From Gemmatimonadota bacterium (GTDB lineage Bacteria > Gemmatimonadota > Gemmatimonadetes > Gemmatimonadales > GWC2-71-9), in assembly GCA_003222135.1 (NCBI GenBank), contig QHUM01000069.1:1-55597 (forward strand): DNA of 55,597 nucleotides. Reading direction: 5' to 3'. Of the stretch, positions 36,527 through 45,618 are shown in pieces (the first letter of the stretch is position 1; every line of letters begins with the position of its first letter). The notes below the pieces were generated by a model that saw only the letters and a list, made by a program, of their open reading frames with translations, did no database searches and was not told where the DNA came from. Position numbers and translations under genes: made by a program.

Positions 36527-37057
36527 CTGGCGATCGAAAGCACCAACAACAAGGCCCCGCGCATCCGGGTGAACCGGCAGATCCGGATCAGTCCTCTCCG
36601 CGTGATCGGTCCCGACGGTGCCCAGCTCGGCGTGATGACCGTCGACGAAGCGCTGGCGGCGGCGCTGGAGCGGGGCCTCGACCTGGTGGAAGTGGCGCCG
36701 CTCGCGCGCCCCCCGGTCGTGAAGATCATGGATTACGGGAAGTTCAAGTTCGAGCAGGCGAAGGCGGCCCGCGCGGCCAAGAAGAAGCAGCATGTCATCC
36801 ACTTGAAGGAAGTGAAGTATCGCCCCGGGATCGACGATCACGACTTCGCCTTCAAGACGCGCCACGCGCGCGAGTTCCTGCAGGATGGCAACAAGGTGAA
36901 GGTGACGATGATGTACCGCGGCCGACAGATGGCGCACATCGACCTGGGACGCGACGTGCTCGATCGGGTCGCGACCGAGCTCAAGGACGTGGCCAAGATC
37001 GAGCAGGACCCGAAGCTCGAAGGCCGCAACATGTCGATGGTGCTGGCGCCGAAATAG
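36527..37057 (+). CDS. infC: Translation initiation factor IF-3, non-canonical start
   Basis: About 176 aa. Conserved IF-3 text begins at RVNRQIR and includes RVIGPDGAQLGVM, ALERGLDLVEVAP, KIMDYGKFKFEQ, VKYRPGIDDHDF and KVKVTMMYRGRQMAH. A strong AGGAGGAG (36511-36518) is followed in frame by CTG (36527), GCG and ATC (36533); there is no ATG, GTG or TTG between the Shine-Dalgarno and the conserved N-terminus. Start at CTG 36527 is the best fit by spacing; ATC 36533 is the alternative. Rare start codons (AUU in E. coli) are a known feature of infC and let IF-3 limit its own synthesis. First gene of infC-rpmI-rplT-pheST. Confidence 0.9.
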   Translation: MAIESTNNKAPRIRVNRQIRISPLRVIGPDGAQLGVMTVDEALAAALERGLDLVEVAPLARPPVVKIMDYGKFKFEQAKAARAAKKKQHVIHLKEVKYRPGIDDHDFAFKTRHAREFLQDGNKVKVTMMYRGRQMAHIDLGRDVLDRVATELKDVAKIEQDPKLEGRNMSMVLAPK

Positions 37058-37071
37058 ACATCGAGGTTCCA

Positions 37072-37266
37072 ATGCCCAAGCAGAAATCCAAACGTGCGCT
37101 CCGGAAACGCGTGCGGCTGACCGGGAGCGGGCGCTTGCGCCGCTATCACGCGTACAAGAGCCACATCCTGACCAAGAAGCATCCCAAGCGGAAGCGCCAC
37201 CTTCGCAAGCACGCGATGGTGGCGCACGCCGACGAGCGACGCCTCAAGCGCCTGCTGATGGCGTAA
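37072..37266 (+). CDS. rpmI: 50S ribosomal protein bL35
   Basis: 64 aa, basic. PKQKSKRALRKRVRLTGSG, RRYHAYKSHILTKK and RLKRLLM are the bL35 signature. The order infC-rpmI-rplT is strongly conserved. Confidence 0.97.
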   Translation: MPKQKSKRALRKRVRLTGSGRLRRYHAYKSHILTKKHPKRKRHLRKHAMVAHADERRLKRLLMA

Positions 37267-37275
37267 GGAGCCAGC

Positions 37276-37629
37276 ATGCCCCGCGTCAAAAGCAACGTTG
37301 CGCGCCTGAAGCGCAAGAACAAGGTCATGAAGCTCGCCAAGGGCTACTTTGGCGGGCGCTCCAAGCTCTGGAAGGCTGCGAAGGAGTCGGTCGAGCGGGC
37401 CCAGAAATACGCCTACCGCGACCGCCGCCGCAAGAAAGGCGACTTCCGCCGCCTCTGGATCATCCGCATCAACGCCGCCGCCCGGCTGCACCAGCTCTCC
37501 TACAGCCGCCTCATGAACGGGCTGCGGCGCGCCGGCGTCGAGATCAACCGCAAAGTGCTCGCCGATCTCGCGGTGCGCGATCCTGCGGCGTTCCAGCAGT
37601 TGGCGGAGGTCGCGAAGCAGGCACTCTGA
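37276..37629 (+). CDS. rplT: 50S ribosomal protein bL20
   Basis: 117 aa. [54 protein letters not shown] and [19 protein letters not shown] are classic bL20. bL20 assembles early on 23S rRNA and, in several bacteria, represses its own operon by binding the leader. Confidence 0.98.
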   Translation: MPRVKSNVARLKRKNKVMKLAKGYFGGRSKLWKAAKESVERAQKYAYRDRRRKKGDFRRLWIIRINAAARLHQLSYSRLMNGLRRAGVEINRKVLADLAVRDPAAFQQLAEVAKQAL

Positions 37630-37631
37630 CC

Positions 37632-38675
37632 ATGCGCGACCTCCTGGCAGCCCTCACCGAGCTGCGGGAGCGTCTGCACGAGATCCCGCAAGCGGACGAA
37701 CGCCGGCTCCAGGATCTCAAGACCGAGATCCTCGGGCGCAAGGCCGGCGCGCTCACCAAAATCCTCGCCGCGCTTCCGGGGCTCGAGCCCGCCGCCAAGA
37801 AGCAGGTCGGCGGCGCCGCTAACGCGCTGAAGCGGGACTTCGAGGCGGCCATCGCCGCACGCGAGCGCGACCTGAAGCGCGCCCCCGCCGCCGCCGCAGC
37901 CGGCGTCGATCTCACCATGCCGGGCCGCGCCAGCTGGACGGGCGGGCTGCACTTGGTCACCCAGGTGGTGAACGAGATCTGCGAGATCTTCCACGAGCTC
38001 GGCTTCACCCGGGCGGTGGGACCGCACATCGAGACCGAGCGCTACAACTTCTACGCCCTGAATTTTCCCAAGGACCACCCGGCCCTCGACGCCCAGGACT
38101 CCTTCTACCTCGGCGGCGATCTCCTGCTGCGGACCCACACCTCGCCCGTGCAGATCCGCACGCTGGAGCGCTACCCGCCGCCCGTCCGCGTCGTGATCCC
38201 CGGCCTGGCGTACCGCCGCGATCCGTTCGACGCGTCCCACTCACCCGTGTTCGAGCAGATCGAGGGCCTCGCCGTGGACGAGGGGATCAGCTTCGTCGAC
38301 TTCAAGGCCACGCTTGCGACCTTCGCCCGCCGGTTCTTCACGGCGGATACCCGGGTGCGATTCCGCCCGTCGTTCTTCCCCTTCACGGAGCCATCCGCCG
38401 AGATGGACGTGCAATGCCAGATCTGCGGCGGCACGGGCTGCGCGGCGTGCAAGCAGTCCGGCTGGATGGAGATCCTCGGGTCCGGCATGGTGCACCCGGC
38501 GGTCCTCGAGAACTGCGGTGTGGACAGCGAACGCTACTCGGGCTTCGCCTGGGGCATGGGTCCGGACCGGATCGCGATGGCCCGCCACCGCATTCCCGAC
38601 ATCCGGCTCTTGTTCGACAGCGACGTTCGCTTCCTCGCGCAGTTCGCCGCGGGGGCGAAGGGGGGGGCGCGATGA
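37632..38675 (+). CDS. pheS: Phenylalanyl-tRNA synthetase alpha subunit
   Basis: 347 aa. Class II core: motif 1 region FHELGFTRAVGPHIETE, motif 2 AYRRDPFDASHSPVFEQIEG, RFRPSFFPFTEPSAEMD, motif 3 FAWGMGPDRIAM. A CQICGGTGCAACK stretch near 265-277 adds four Cys that could bind zinc, as in some PheS proteins. N-terminal coiled coil binds tRNA. Overlaps pheT (ATGA). Confidence 0.96.
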   Translation: MRDLLAALTELRERLHEIPQADERRLQDLKTEILGRKAGALTKILAALPGLEPAAKKQVGGAANALKRDFEAAIAARERDLKRAPAAAAAGVDLTMPGRASWTGGLHLVTQVVNEICEIFHELGFTRAVGPHIETERYNFYALNFPKDHPALDAQDSFYLGGDLLLRTHTSPVQIRTLERYPPPVRVVIPGLAYRRDPFDASHSPVFEQIEGLAVDEGISFVDFKATLATFARRFFTADTRVRFRPSFFPFTEPSAEMDVQCQICGGTGCAACKQSGWMEILGSGMVHPAVLENCGVDSERYSGFAWGMGPDRIAMARHRIPDIRLLFDSDVRFLAQFAAGAKGGAR

Positions 38676-41143
38676 TCGTGTCCCGGCGCTGGCTCGAGGC
38701 GCTGCTGGGCCGCGCGCTCGACGCGCGCGAGACCGCCGACCGGCTGACGATGCACGTCGCGCCGGTCGACGCAGTCGTGCCGCTGCATCAGGATCTGGGC
38801 GACATCGTGGTCGCGCGCGTGCTGGAGGTCAAGCAGCACCCCAACGCCGACCGGCTCACGCTCTGCCGGGTGGACGCAGGGGTTGCCGGCGGGCCCGTCG
38901 AGGTCGTGTGCGGCGCCCGCAACGTGCAAGCCGGGAAGAGCTACCCGTACGCCCCCGTGGGCGCAGTGCTGCCGGGCGGCGCGCGGCTCGAGCGCAAAGC
39001 GATCCGCGGCGTCGAGTCGAACGGCATGCTCTGCTCGGCCAAGGAGCTCGGACTCGGCGACGATCACGCCGGCATCCTCGAGCTCGACACCGCCGCCCCG
39101 CCGGGGAGCCGGTTCGTGGACGTCGTGCCCGTCGCCGATCATCAGATCGTCATCGATGTCCCGGCGAACCGCCCCGACCTACTCGGTCACAAGGGCGTCG
39201 CCCGTGAGCTGGCGGCGCTGCTTGGCGGCGCGGTCAAGCTGCCGCCGATCCCGGGTGCTGGGAGCGCGGCCCCGGCCGGCGGGGACGCCGCCCTCGGCGG
39301 CCGTCGCCGCGCCCCCAGCGCCCGGGGGGACGGGCCCGCGAGGGCCGCCGAGCCCGGCGTGGCCGCCGGCCCGAGCGGGCGCGTCCCCTCGGGCGTGGTG
39401 GACGGGGTCGAAGTGCGCCTCGAGGATCCCGAGGGCGCCCCGCGCTACATGATCGCCGTGATCCGCGGGGTGAAAGTCGCGTCCAGCCCGGGGTGGCTCG
39501 CGCGGCGCCTCGCATCGATCGGCCAGCGGCCGATCAATAACGTCGTCGACGCGACCAACTACGTCCTGTTCGAGGTCAACCAGCCGCTGCACGCCTTCGA
39601 TCTGGCGAAGCTGCGCGGGCCCGCCGTCGTGGTCCGCCGCGCCCAGCCGAACGAGAAGATCGTGACGCTCGACGGGGTGGAGCGCACGCTGAGCCCCGAG
39701 ATGACGGCGATCTGCGATGCGGCGCGACCCACGATCATCGCCGGCGTGATGGGAAGCGCCGAGTCGGAGGTCGCGGCGTCCACGACCGACCTGGTGCTCG
39801 AATGCGCGTACTTCCAGCCGACCCGTGTCCGCCGCACGCGCCGGGCGCTCGGGTTGTCGAGCGAGTCGAGCTACCGGTTCGAGCGCGGCATCGACCTGCT
39901 CGGCATGCCCGAGTCCATGCGACGCGCGATCGAGCTGATCATCGCCGTGGCGGGTGGTGAGCAGCGCGAGCCGTGGCTCGACCTGTGGCCGCAGCCGGTC
40001 CAGGAGAAGACGATCTTCCTTCGCCCCGAGCGCGCCGCCCATCTGCTGGGCGTCGCCACCGAGCGCGCCGAGCTGGAGCGGCTGCTCACCTCGGTAGGGT
40101 TCTTCGTCGCGCCCAAGGATGGGGGAAGCCGGCTCGCCGTGCAGGTGCCCGGCTGGCGCCCCGACGTCACGCGCGAGGTGGATCTGATCGAAGAGGCCGC
40201 CCGCCTGACGGGGTACGACGCGTTCCCGGACGAGCTCCGCCCCTACCGGCCAGGGACGGTGCCCGACGCGCCCGTGGAGCAGATCAAGGCCCGCGTGCGC
40301 GAGCGGCTCGCCCAGGCCGGTTTCTTTGAGGCCCGAACCATCCCGCTCGGGCCCGGCGACGGGCCGGAAGCGGTCGCGGTCCGGAACCCCCTGTCGGCCG
40401 ACGAGGCCCTTCTGCGGCGCCGGCTGATTCCGGGCCTGGTGCGCCGCGTCGAGCACAACTGGGCAAATCGCAACCGGGACGTGCGGCTGTTCGAGATCGG
40501 GGTCGTGTTCCGCACCGGGCAGGATCGACCCGAGGAATGGGATTCCGTGGCCGGAGTGCTCACCGGGGCCCGGCGCCCGCCCCACTGGTCCGAGGGTGCG
40601 AAAGTACCTGATATGGACATATGGGACTTGAAGCACCACTTTGAGTTAGCGGTAAGGGTCGCCGCCCCGTCGTGCGACGTACAACCGGCTCGCGGGGGCG
40701 GGGGCGGGTGGGTGGCGGTGCAACGGGGTGGGGAAGTGGCGGGGTGGGCAGGCCCCCTCGAGGCCGACGCGCCTGTCTGGGCGGCGCCGCTGTTCGGATT
40801 CGAAGTGCGGCTGGAGGTAATGCCGCCGCACCCGGTGCCGTATCGGCCGCTGCCCACGCAGCCCCCGGTGGAGCGGGACGTCGCCCTGCTCGTGCCGGCG
40901 GGCGTGAGCGCCGAGGCCGTGTCGGCGGTGCTGGCTCGCGCGGCGGGACCGCTGCTCGATCGACTCGCCGTGTTCGACGAGTACCACGGGCCCGGCGTGC
41001 CGGCGGGACACCGCAGCGTGGCGTGGCACTGCACCTTCCGGGACCCAGTCCGAACGCTGCGAGAGCGGGAAGTGGACGAGTTGCTCGCAGGCGCGCTGCA
41101 GGCGCTGGAGGACGAGCTTGGCGTACGACGGAGAGAGGGTTGA
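38672..41143 (+). CDS. pheT: Phenylalanyl-tRNA synthetase beta subunit
   Basis: 823 aa from ATG 38672. OB-fold tRNA-binding domain (VKQHPNADRLTLCRV), B3/4 editing domain, B5 (TRRALGLSSESSYRFERGID), catalytic-like core and C-terminal FDX-ACB (PPVERDVALLV, HCTFRDPVRTLRERE). An Ala/Gly/Arg-rich stretch of about 55 residues (39241-39405) is inserted after LPPIPG, between the OB domain and B3/4, where most PheT proteins have a short linker. About 790-800 aa is common, so this accounts for the extra length. Confidence 0.94.
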   Translation: MIVSRRWLEALLGRALDARETADRLTMHVAPVDAVVPLHQDLGDIVVARVLEVKQHPNADRLTLCRVDAGVAGGPVEVVCGARNVQAGKSYPYAPVGAVLPGGARLERKAIRGVESNGMLCSAKELGLGDDHAGILELDTAAPPGSRFVDVVPVADHQIVIDVPANRPDLLGHKGVARELAALLGGAVKLPPIPGAGSAAPAGGDAALGGRRRAPSARGDGPARAAEPGVAAGPSGRVPSGVVDGVEVRLEDPEGAPRYMIAVIRGVKVASSPGWLARRLASIGQRPINNVVDATNYVLFEVNQPLHAFDLAKLRGPAVVVRRAQPNEKIVTLDGVERTLSPEMTAICDAARPTIIAGVMGSAESEVAASTTDLVLECAYFQPTRVRRTRRALGLSSESSYRFERGIDLLGMPESMRRAIELIIAVAGGEQREPWLDLWPQPVQEKTIFLRPERAAHLLGVATERAELERLLTSVGFFVAPKDGGSRLAVQVPGWRPDVTREVDLIEEAARLTGYDAFPDELRPYRPGTVPDAPVEQIKARVRERLAQAGFFEARTIPLGPGDGPEAVAVRNPLSADEALLRRRLIPGLVRRVEHNWANRNRDVRLFEIGVVFRTGQDRPEEWDSVAGVLTGARRPPHWSEGAKVPDMDIWDLKHHFELAVRVAAPSCDVQPARGGGGGWVAVQRGGEVAGWAGPLEADAPVWAAPLFGFEVRLEVMPPHPVPYRPLPTQPPVERDVALLVPAGVSAEAVSAVLARAAGPLLDRLAVFDEYHGPGVPAGHRSVAWHCTFRDPVRTLREREVDELLAGALQALEDELGVRRREG

Positions 41144-41483
41144 CGGGCGAGTGCTGGATCAGCTGGAGACGGTTCTCCGTCACGTGGCGGATGAGCTGGC
41201 CAGCTGGCGTGCGCGCGCCCTCAAAGCCGAATCCGAGCTGAAAGAGAGCGGCATCCGGGGGGCAGGGGGGGCGACGGCCCCGAAACCCGACGCCGAGACG
41301 CGCGGGCGCGTGACGGATCTCGAGCAGGAGAACAAGACGTTGCGCCAGCGCGTGGAGGCCGCGCGCGTGCGCGTGCACGACTTGTTGTCGCGGCTCACCT
41401 TCCTCGAAGAGCAGGCCCGCCAGACCGGGAACGGCGGTGGGACGGGCGGGACCAGCAGCGTGAGCAGCGCCGGAGGTGCGTGA
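41118..41483 (+). CDS. Small coiled-coil protein, ZapB-like
   Basis: 121 aa from TTG 41118, with GGAGG six nt upstream; the frame overlaps the pheT end by 26 nt. Central region is one long heptad coiled coil (DLEQENKTLRQRVEAARVRVHDLLSRL), then a Gly/Ser/Thr tail. Its place directly before zapA and after pheT suggests a ZapB-like partner in Z-ring formation, but sequence similarity to ZapB itself is weak and this is inference. Confidence 0.6.
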   Translation: MAYDGERVDGRVLDQLETVLRHVADELASWRARALKAESELKESGIRGAGGATAPKPDAETRGRVTDLEQENKTLRQRVEAARVRVHDLLSRLTFLEEQARQTGNGGGTGGTSSVSSAGGA

Positions 41484-41807
41484 GTGAGCACCAAGAAACA
41501 CGCGGTCAAGGTGATGATCGGCGGTGAAGAATACACCGTGCGGTCCGACCTGCCTCCCGAGTATACTCGGGAGGTGGCGGCGTACGTCGACCAGGCGTTG
41601 AAGAAGGTCCTGTCACAGGGGCCCATCGTCGAGACGCACAAGGCGGCGATCCTGGCGGCACTCGACATCACCAACGAGCTGTTTCAAACGAAGAAGGGCG
41701 AACGCGAAGTCGTCGCCCGGCTGGCGGCGCTCGCCGATGACATGACGAAGCTGCTGCCGCCGGGGAAACGCAAAGCTCTCAGTCATCAGACGTCAGTCAG
41801 CAGTTAA
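41484..41807 (+). CDS. zapA: Cell division protein ZapA
   Basis: 107 aa from GTG 41484. [25 protein letters not shown] followed by the helical [20 protein letters not shown] is typical of ZapA, which bundles FtsZ filaments. The last residues (LSHQTSVSS) and the stop codon are encoded by a run of four 7-bp units (41780-41807), so the repeat has set the end of the protein. Confidence 0.88.
   Translation: MSTKKHAVKVMIGGEEYTVRSDLPPEYTREVAAYVDQALKKVLSQGPIVETHKAAILAALDITNELFQTKKGEREVVARLAALADDMTKLLPPGKRKALSHQTSVSS
41780..41807 (+). repeat. Heptad repeat CAGNNNN x4 at the end of zapA
   Basis: CAGTCAT, CAGACGT, CAGTCAG, CAGTTAA in a row; the last unit supplies the TAA stop. Different sequence from the other heptad families but the same period. 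Confidence 0.78.
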
Positions 41808-41854
41808 GGAAACACGCTCCGCTCCCAAGCGAAGCGTTGCCGGAGATAGATCCT

Positions 41855-43369
41855 ATGCCGGACTGGCTGGCAATCGTCGCAGCCCTCCTCGGCGGCGGCG
41901 TCGCCGCGGGAGTGGCTTTCTACATGCTGGGGCGGCGCATGGAGCGGCGGGTGGCGGACGCCGCGACGCGGGCCGCCGCAGTGGACGGCGCGCGCCTCCT
42001 GGAAGAGGCACGCCAGCGGATGGTCCTCGCCTCGAAAGAAGAGCTGATGCGCGCCCGTGAGGCGTGGGACGGAGAGGTGGCGCGGCGGCGGCGCGACATC
42101 GAGCGACGCGAAGACCAGATCGAGCAGAAATCGGCGGGCCTCGAGACCGAGACCCGCGACCTCGGGCGCCGGGAGCAGGCCTGCCTGGACCGGGAGCGCG
42201 CGCTCGGGGCCAAGGAAGCCGAGGCGCAGGCGCGCCTCGAGCGCCTCGCCGGCCTCACCGCGCAGGAGGCAAAGCAGGAGCTGTTGCGCGGCCTCGAGGA
42301 CGAAGCCCGCAGCGAAGCTGCCGCCCTGGCTCGGGAGTTGAAGGACCAGGCGAAGAAGGGCGCGGACCGCGAGGCCAAGAAGATCCTCGCCGTCGCGATC
42401 CAGCGCATCGCGGCCGAGCACACCGCCGAGAGCACGGTATCCGCCGTCGCGCTCCCCTCCGACGAGATGAAGGGACGCATCATCGGGCGCGAAGGTCGGA
42501 ACATCCGCGCCTTCGAGGCCGCCACCGGTGTCGACGTGATCATCGACGACACGCCCGACACGGTCGTGGTCTCGTGCTTCGACCCGGTGCGGCGTGAGGT
42601 GGGTCGGCTGGCGCTCGAGCGACTCATCGCCGACGGGCGCATCCACCCGGGGCGGATCGAAGAAATCATCGGAAAATGTCGTGCCGAGGTCGAAGCCGGG
42701 ATCGTCGAGGCGGGCGAGCAGGCGGTGTACGAAACGGGCATCAAGGGCATGCACCCCGAGCTCATGAAGCTCGTGGGTCGGATGCGCTACCGCACCTCGT
42801 ACGGACAGAACATCCTGGAGCACTCGAAGGAGGTCGCCTGGCTCGCCGGCATCATGGCGGCCGAGCTGAAGCTCGACGTCCAGCTCGCGAAGCGCGGCGC
42901 CCTGTTGCACGATATCGGCAAGGTGCTCACGCACGAGCACGACGGCACGCACGTCCAACTGGGCGTCGAAGTGGCGACGAAGTACGGTGAGGACGCGGTC
43001 GTCATCAATTGCATCGCGGCGCACCACGACGACGTGGAGCACGAATCTCCGGTCAGCGTGATCGTGCAGGCCGCCGACGCCGTCTCGGGGGCGCGGCCGG
43101 GAGCGCGCCGCGAGGCGTTCGAGACCTACGTGAAGCGCCTCACGCAGCTGGAGCAGCTCGCCGGCGAGTTTCCGGGCGTGGAGAAGGTGTATGCCATTCA
43201 AGCCGGTCGGGAAGTCCGCGTGGTCGTGACCCCAACCGCGGTGGACGACGGCAAGGCCGGCGAGCTGTCGGATCAAATCGCCCGCCGGATCGAGCGCGAG
43301 TTGCAGTACCCCGGTCAGATCAAGGTCGTGGTGATTCGCGAAACCCGCGCGGTGGGCTTTGCCCGCTAG
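41855..43369 (+). CDS. rny: Ribonuclease Y
   Basis: 504 aa from ATG 41855 with GGAG nine nt upstream; a TTG at 41837 is less likely. N-terminal membrane anchor ([20 protein letters not shown]), a long Arg/Glu/Ala coiled coil (to about 195), KH domain ([20 protein letters not shown]), HD domain ([30 protein letters not shown]). It is the main mRNA endonuclease where RNase E is absent. Followed at once by folD (11-nt overlap). Confidence 0.96.
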   Translation: MPDWLAIVAALLGGGVAAGVAFYMLGRRMERRVADAATRAAAVDGARLLEEARQRMVLASKEELMRAREAWDGEVARRRRDIERREDQIEQKSAGLETETRDLGRREQACLDRERALGAKEAEAQARLERLAGLTAQEAKQELLRGLEDEARSEAAALARELKDQAKKGADREAKKILAVAIQRIAAEHTAESTVSAVALPSDEMKGRIIGREGRNIRAFEAATGVDVIIDDTPDTVVVSCFDPVRREVGRLALERLIADGRIHPGRIEEIIGKCRAEVEAGIVEAGEQAVYETGIKGMHPELMKLVGRMRYRTSYGQNILEHSKEVAWLAGIMAAELKLDVQLAKRGALLHDIGKVLTHEHDGTHVQLGVEVATKYGEDAVVINCIAAHHDDVEHESPVSVIVQAADAVSGARPGARREAFETYVKRLTQLEQLAGEFPGVEKVYAIQAGREVRVVVTPTAVDDGKAGELSDQIARRIERELQYPGQIKVVVIRETRAVGFAR

Positions 43370-44246
43370 GCTGATCGACGGCACCGCCATCGGCGACCGG
43401 CTGCGCGCCGAGCTGCAAACCGAGATCCGCGGGCTGCGCGACCGCGGCGTCACGCCGGGGCTGGCCGCGGTGCTGGTGGGCGATAATCCCGCGTCCGCCA
43501 CGTACGTGCGCATGAAAGGGAAGGCGTGCGAAGACGCAGGGCTCTATCACGAGACCATGCGGCTCCCGCGCGAGACCTCCGAGACCGAGCTGCTGGCGGT
43601 CGTCGACCGGCTCAACGCCGACCCCAAGATCCATGGCATCCTCGTGCAGCTGCCGCTCCCGAAGCAGATCCACACGCCGCGCGTGCTCCAGCGCGTGGCG
43701 CCGGGGAAAGATGTGGACGGATTTCACCCGGAAAACGTCGGCAAGGTGTTCGTCGGGGACCCGACGGGCTTCCGCCCCGCCACGCCGTACGGCGTGCAGC
43801 AGCTGCTGCTGCGCAGCGACATCGATACCACCGGGAGGCACGCCGTGATCGTGGGGCGCTCCACCATCGTCGGCAGGCCGATGGCGGCGCTGCTGCTGCA
43901 GGACGGCCCGGGCGGCAACGCCACCGTGACCGTGTGCCATTCGCGCACCCGGGACATCAAGTCCGTGACGCGGCAGGCCGACATCCTGATCGTCGCGATG
44001 GGAAAGCCCGAGTTCGTGACCGGCGACATGATCAAGCCGGGGGCGGTGGTGATCGACGTCGGGACCAATCGCGTGGAGGACCCGACGACGAAAACAGGGT
44101 CCCGGCTCGTGGGCGACGTCAAATTCGCGGAGGCGGTGCAGGTCGCCGGCGCGATCACGCCGGTGCCCGGGGGCGTCGGGCCGATGACGATCACCATGCT
44201 GCTCTGCAACACCGTCCAGGCCGCACGGCAATGTCTCACAGCCTAG
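43359..44246 (+). CDS. folD: Methylenetetrahydrofolate dehydrogenase/cyclohydrolase FolD
   Basis: 295 aa from TTG 43359. [23 protein letters not shown] holds the catalytic Tyr and Lys; [11 protein letters not shown] and [11 protein letters not shown] form the folate site; [14 protein letters not shown] is the NADP loop; [14 protein letters not shown] near the end is invariant. It interconverts methylene-, methenyl- and formyl-THF for purine and fMet synthesis. Confidence 0.96.
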   Translation: MPARLIDGTAIGDRLRAELQTEIRGLRDRGVTPGLAAVLVGDNPASATYVRMKGKACEDAGLYHETMRLPRETSETELLAVVDRLNADPKIHGILVQLPLPKQIHTPRVLQRVAPGKDVDGFHPENVGKVFVGDPTGFRPATPYGVQQLLLRSDIDTTGRHAVIVGRSTIVGRPMAALLLQDGPGGNATVTVCHSRTRDIKSVTRQADILIVAMGKPEFVTGDMIKPGAVVIDVGTNRVEDPTTKTGSRLVGDVKFAEAVQVAGAITPVPGGVGPMTITMLLCNTVQAARQCLTA

Positions 44247-45394
44247 ACCTGTTCGGCGCCGCGTCCCCCGAGGGCGCCTGGACCGTCGGCGAGGTCACCC
44301 GGCAGGCCCGCGCCGTCCTCGAGGGGGGCCTCGGGCCCCTGTGGGTGCGCGGCGAGGTCAGCGGCTTCAAGGCGTGGCACAGCGGCCACTGGTATTTCGC
44401 GCTGCGCGACCGCACGGCCCAGATCCGCTGCGTCATGTTCCAGAAGGACAATCGCCGGCTGCCGGCGCCGCCCGCCGACGGCACCCAGGTGTTTGTGTTC
44501 GGCCGGCCGACGGTGTGGGAGGAGAAGGGGGAGTTTCGCCTCACCGTGATCGAGCTGCTCTCGACCGAGCGGGGCGGACTGTGGCAGCTCGCCTTCGAGA
44601 AGGCGAAAGCCGCACTCCACAAGGACGGCTTGCTCGACCCGGCGCGCAAGCGCCCGCTGCCGCTCTACCCGGGGCGCCTGGCGATCGTGACCAGCAAAGA
44701 CGGGGCGGCGGTCCGTGACATCATCGCCGTGACGCACCGCCGCTGGCCGTTCCTCGAGCTGTTCGTCATCCCCACCAAGGTGCAGGGCGACGGCGCGGAG
44801 GAGGCGATCTGTGGCGCGCTCGCCGTGCTCGGCCGGATCGAGCGGCTCGACGTGGCGATCGTCGGCCGGGGCGGCGGGTCGCGTGAGGACCTGTGGAGCT
44901 TCAACTCCGAGCGCGTGGCGCGCGCGGTCGCCGCCGTCCCCGTGCCGGTGATCTCCGCCGTCGGGCACGAAACCGACAGCACGCTGTGCGACCTGGTCGC
45001 CGACCACCGCGCGCCCACCCCGTCGGCCGCCGCCGAAGCGGCGACGCCGGACCGGCGCGACGTCCTGGCCGACCTGGGCCAGTTGGGGGCCCGTCTCGCC
45101 CGCGGCCTGGGCAGCAAGTCGCAGCGCGTGACGCAGCGGCTCGACCGCACGCTCGACCGGCTGGGCGGCGCCGCGTCGCTGCTGCTCGAGCGCAAGCGCC
45201 ATCAGCTGTCGGCTATCGGCGGTCGGCTCGATGCGTTGTCACCGCTCAAGATCCTGGAGCGGGGGTACTCGTTGGCGCGGGATGCCGAGGGACGCGTGCT
45301 CAAGCGCATCGCCCAGTTTCCCCCGGGGCGCGCCTTCCGGCTGCGCGTGAGCGACGGCGAGGTGGCGGCGCGCGCGGCGGGAGACGAGTCGTGA
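44231..45394 (+). CDS. xseA: Exodeoxyribonuclease VII large subunit
   Basis: 387 aa from ATG 44231, overlapping folD by 16 nt. N-terminal OB fold (VGEVTRQARAVLE, VRGEVSGFKAWHSGHWYFAL), catalytic domain with YPGRLAIVTSKDGAAVRDI, IVGRGGGSREDLWSFN and VGHETDSTLCDLVADHRAPTP. It degrades single-stranded DNA with XseB. GTGA overlap with xseB. Confidence 0.95.
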   Translation: MSHSLDLFGAASPEGAWTVGEVTRQARAVLEGGLGPLWVRGEVSGFKAWHSGHWYFALRDRTAQIRCVMFQKDNRRLPAPPADGTQVFVFGRPTVWEEKGEFRLTVIELLSTERGGLWQLAFEKAKAALHKDGLLDPARKRPLPLYPGRLAIVTSKDGAAVRDIIAVTHRRWPFLELFVIPTKVQGDGAEEAICGALAVLGRIERLDVAIVGRGGGSREDLWSFNSERVARAVAAVPVPVISAVGHETDSTLCDLVADHRAPTPSAAAEAATPDRRDVLADLGQLGARLARGLGSKSQRVTQRLDRTLDRLGGAASLLLERKRHQLSAIGGRLDALSPLKILERGYSLARDAEGRVLKRIAQFPPGRAFRLRVSDGEVAARAAGDES

Positions 45395-45618
45395 CCTCCG
45401 AGCCGACCAGCTTCGCGCGGCAACTCGAGCGGCTCGAGGAGATCGTGCGGCGGCTCGAGGCGGAGGACCTGGATCTGGACCAGGCGCTCAAGCTGTTCGA
45501 AGAAGGCGTGGAGCGGCTGCGCCAGGCGCGTGAGCGCCTTACGGTGGCCGAGGCGAAGGTCAAGCAGGTCTTGAGCGACCACGCCGGCAAACTCCGGGTT
45601 GAGGACTTCGACGGCTAG
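45391..45618 (+). CDS. xseB: Exodeoxyribonuclease VII small subunit
   Basis: 75 aa from GTG 45391. FARQLERLEEIVRRLEAEDL and LDLDQALKLFEEGVERLRQ match XseB exactly in type and length. Overlaps ispA by 20 nt. Confidence 0.94.
   Translation: MTSEPTSFARQLERLEEIVRRLEAEDLDLDQALKLFEEGVERLRQARERLTVAEAKVKQVLSDHAGKLRVEDFDG

Noticed and set aside
41808..41854. 6S RNA gene next to zapA
   Set aside because: In Proteobacteria ssrS often follows zapA, but the gap here is only 47 bp, too short for 6S RNA.
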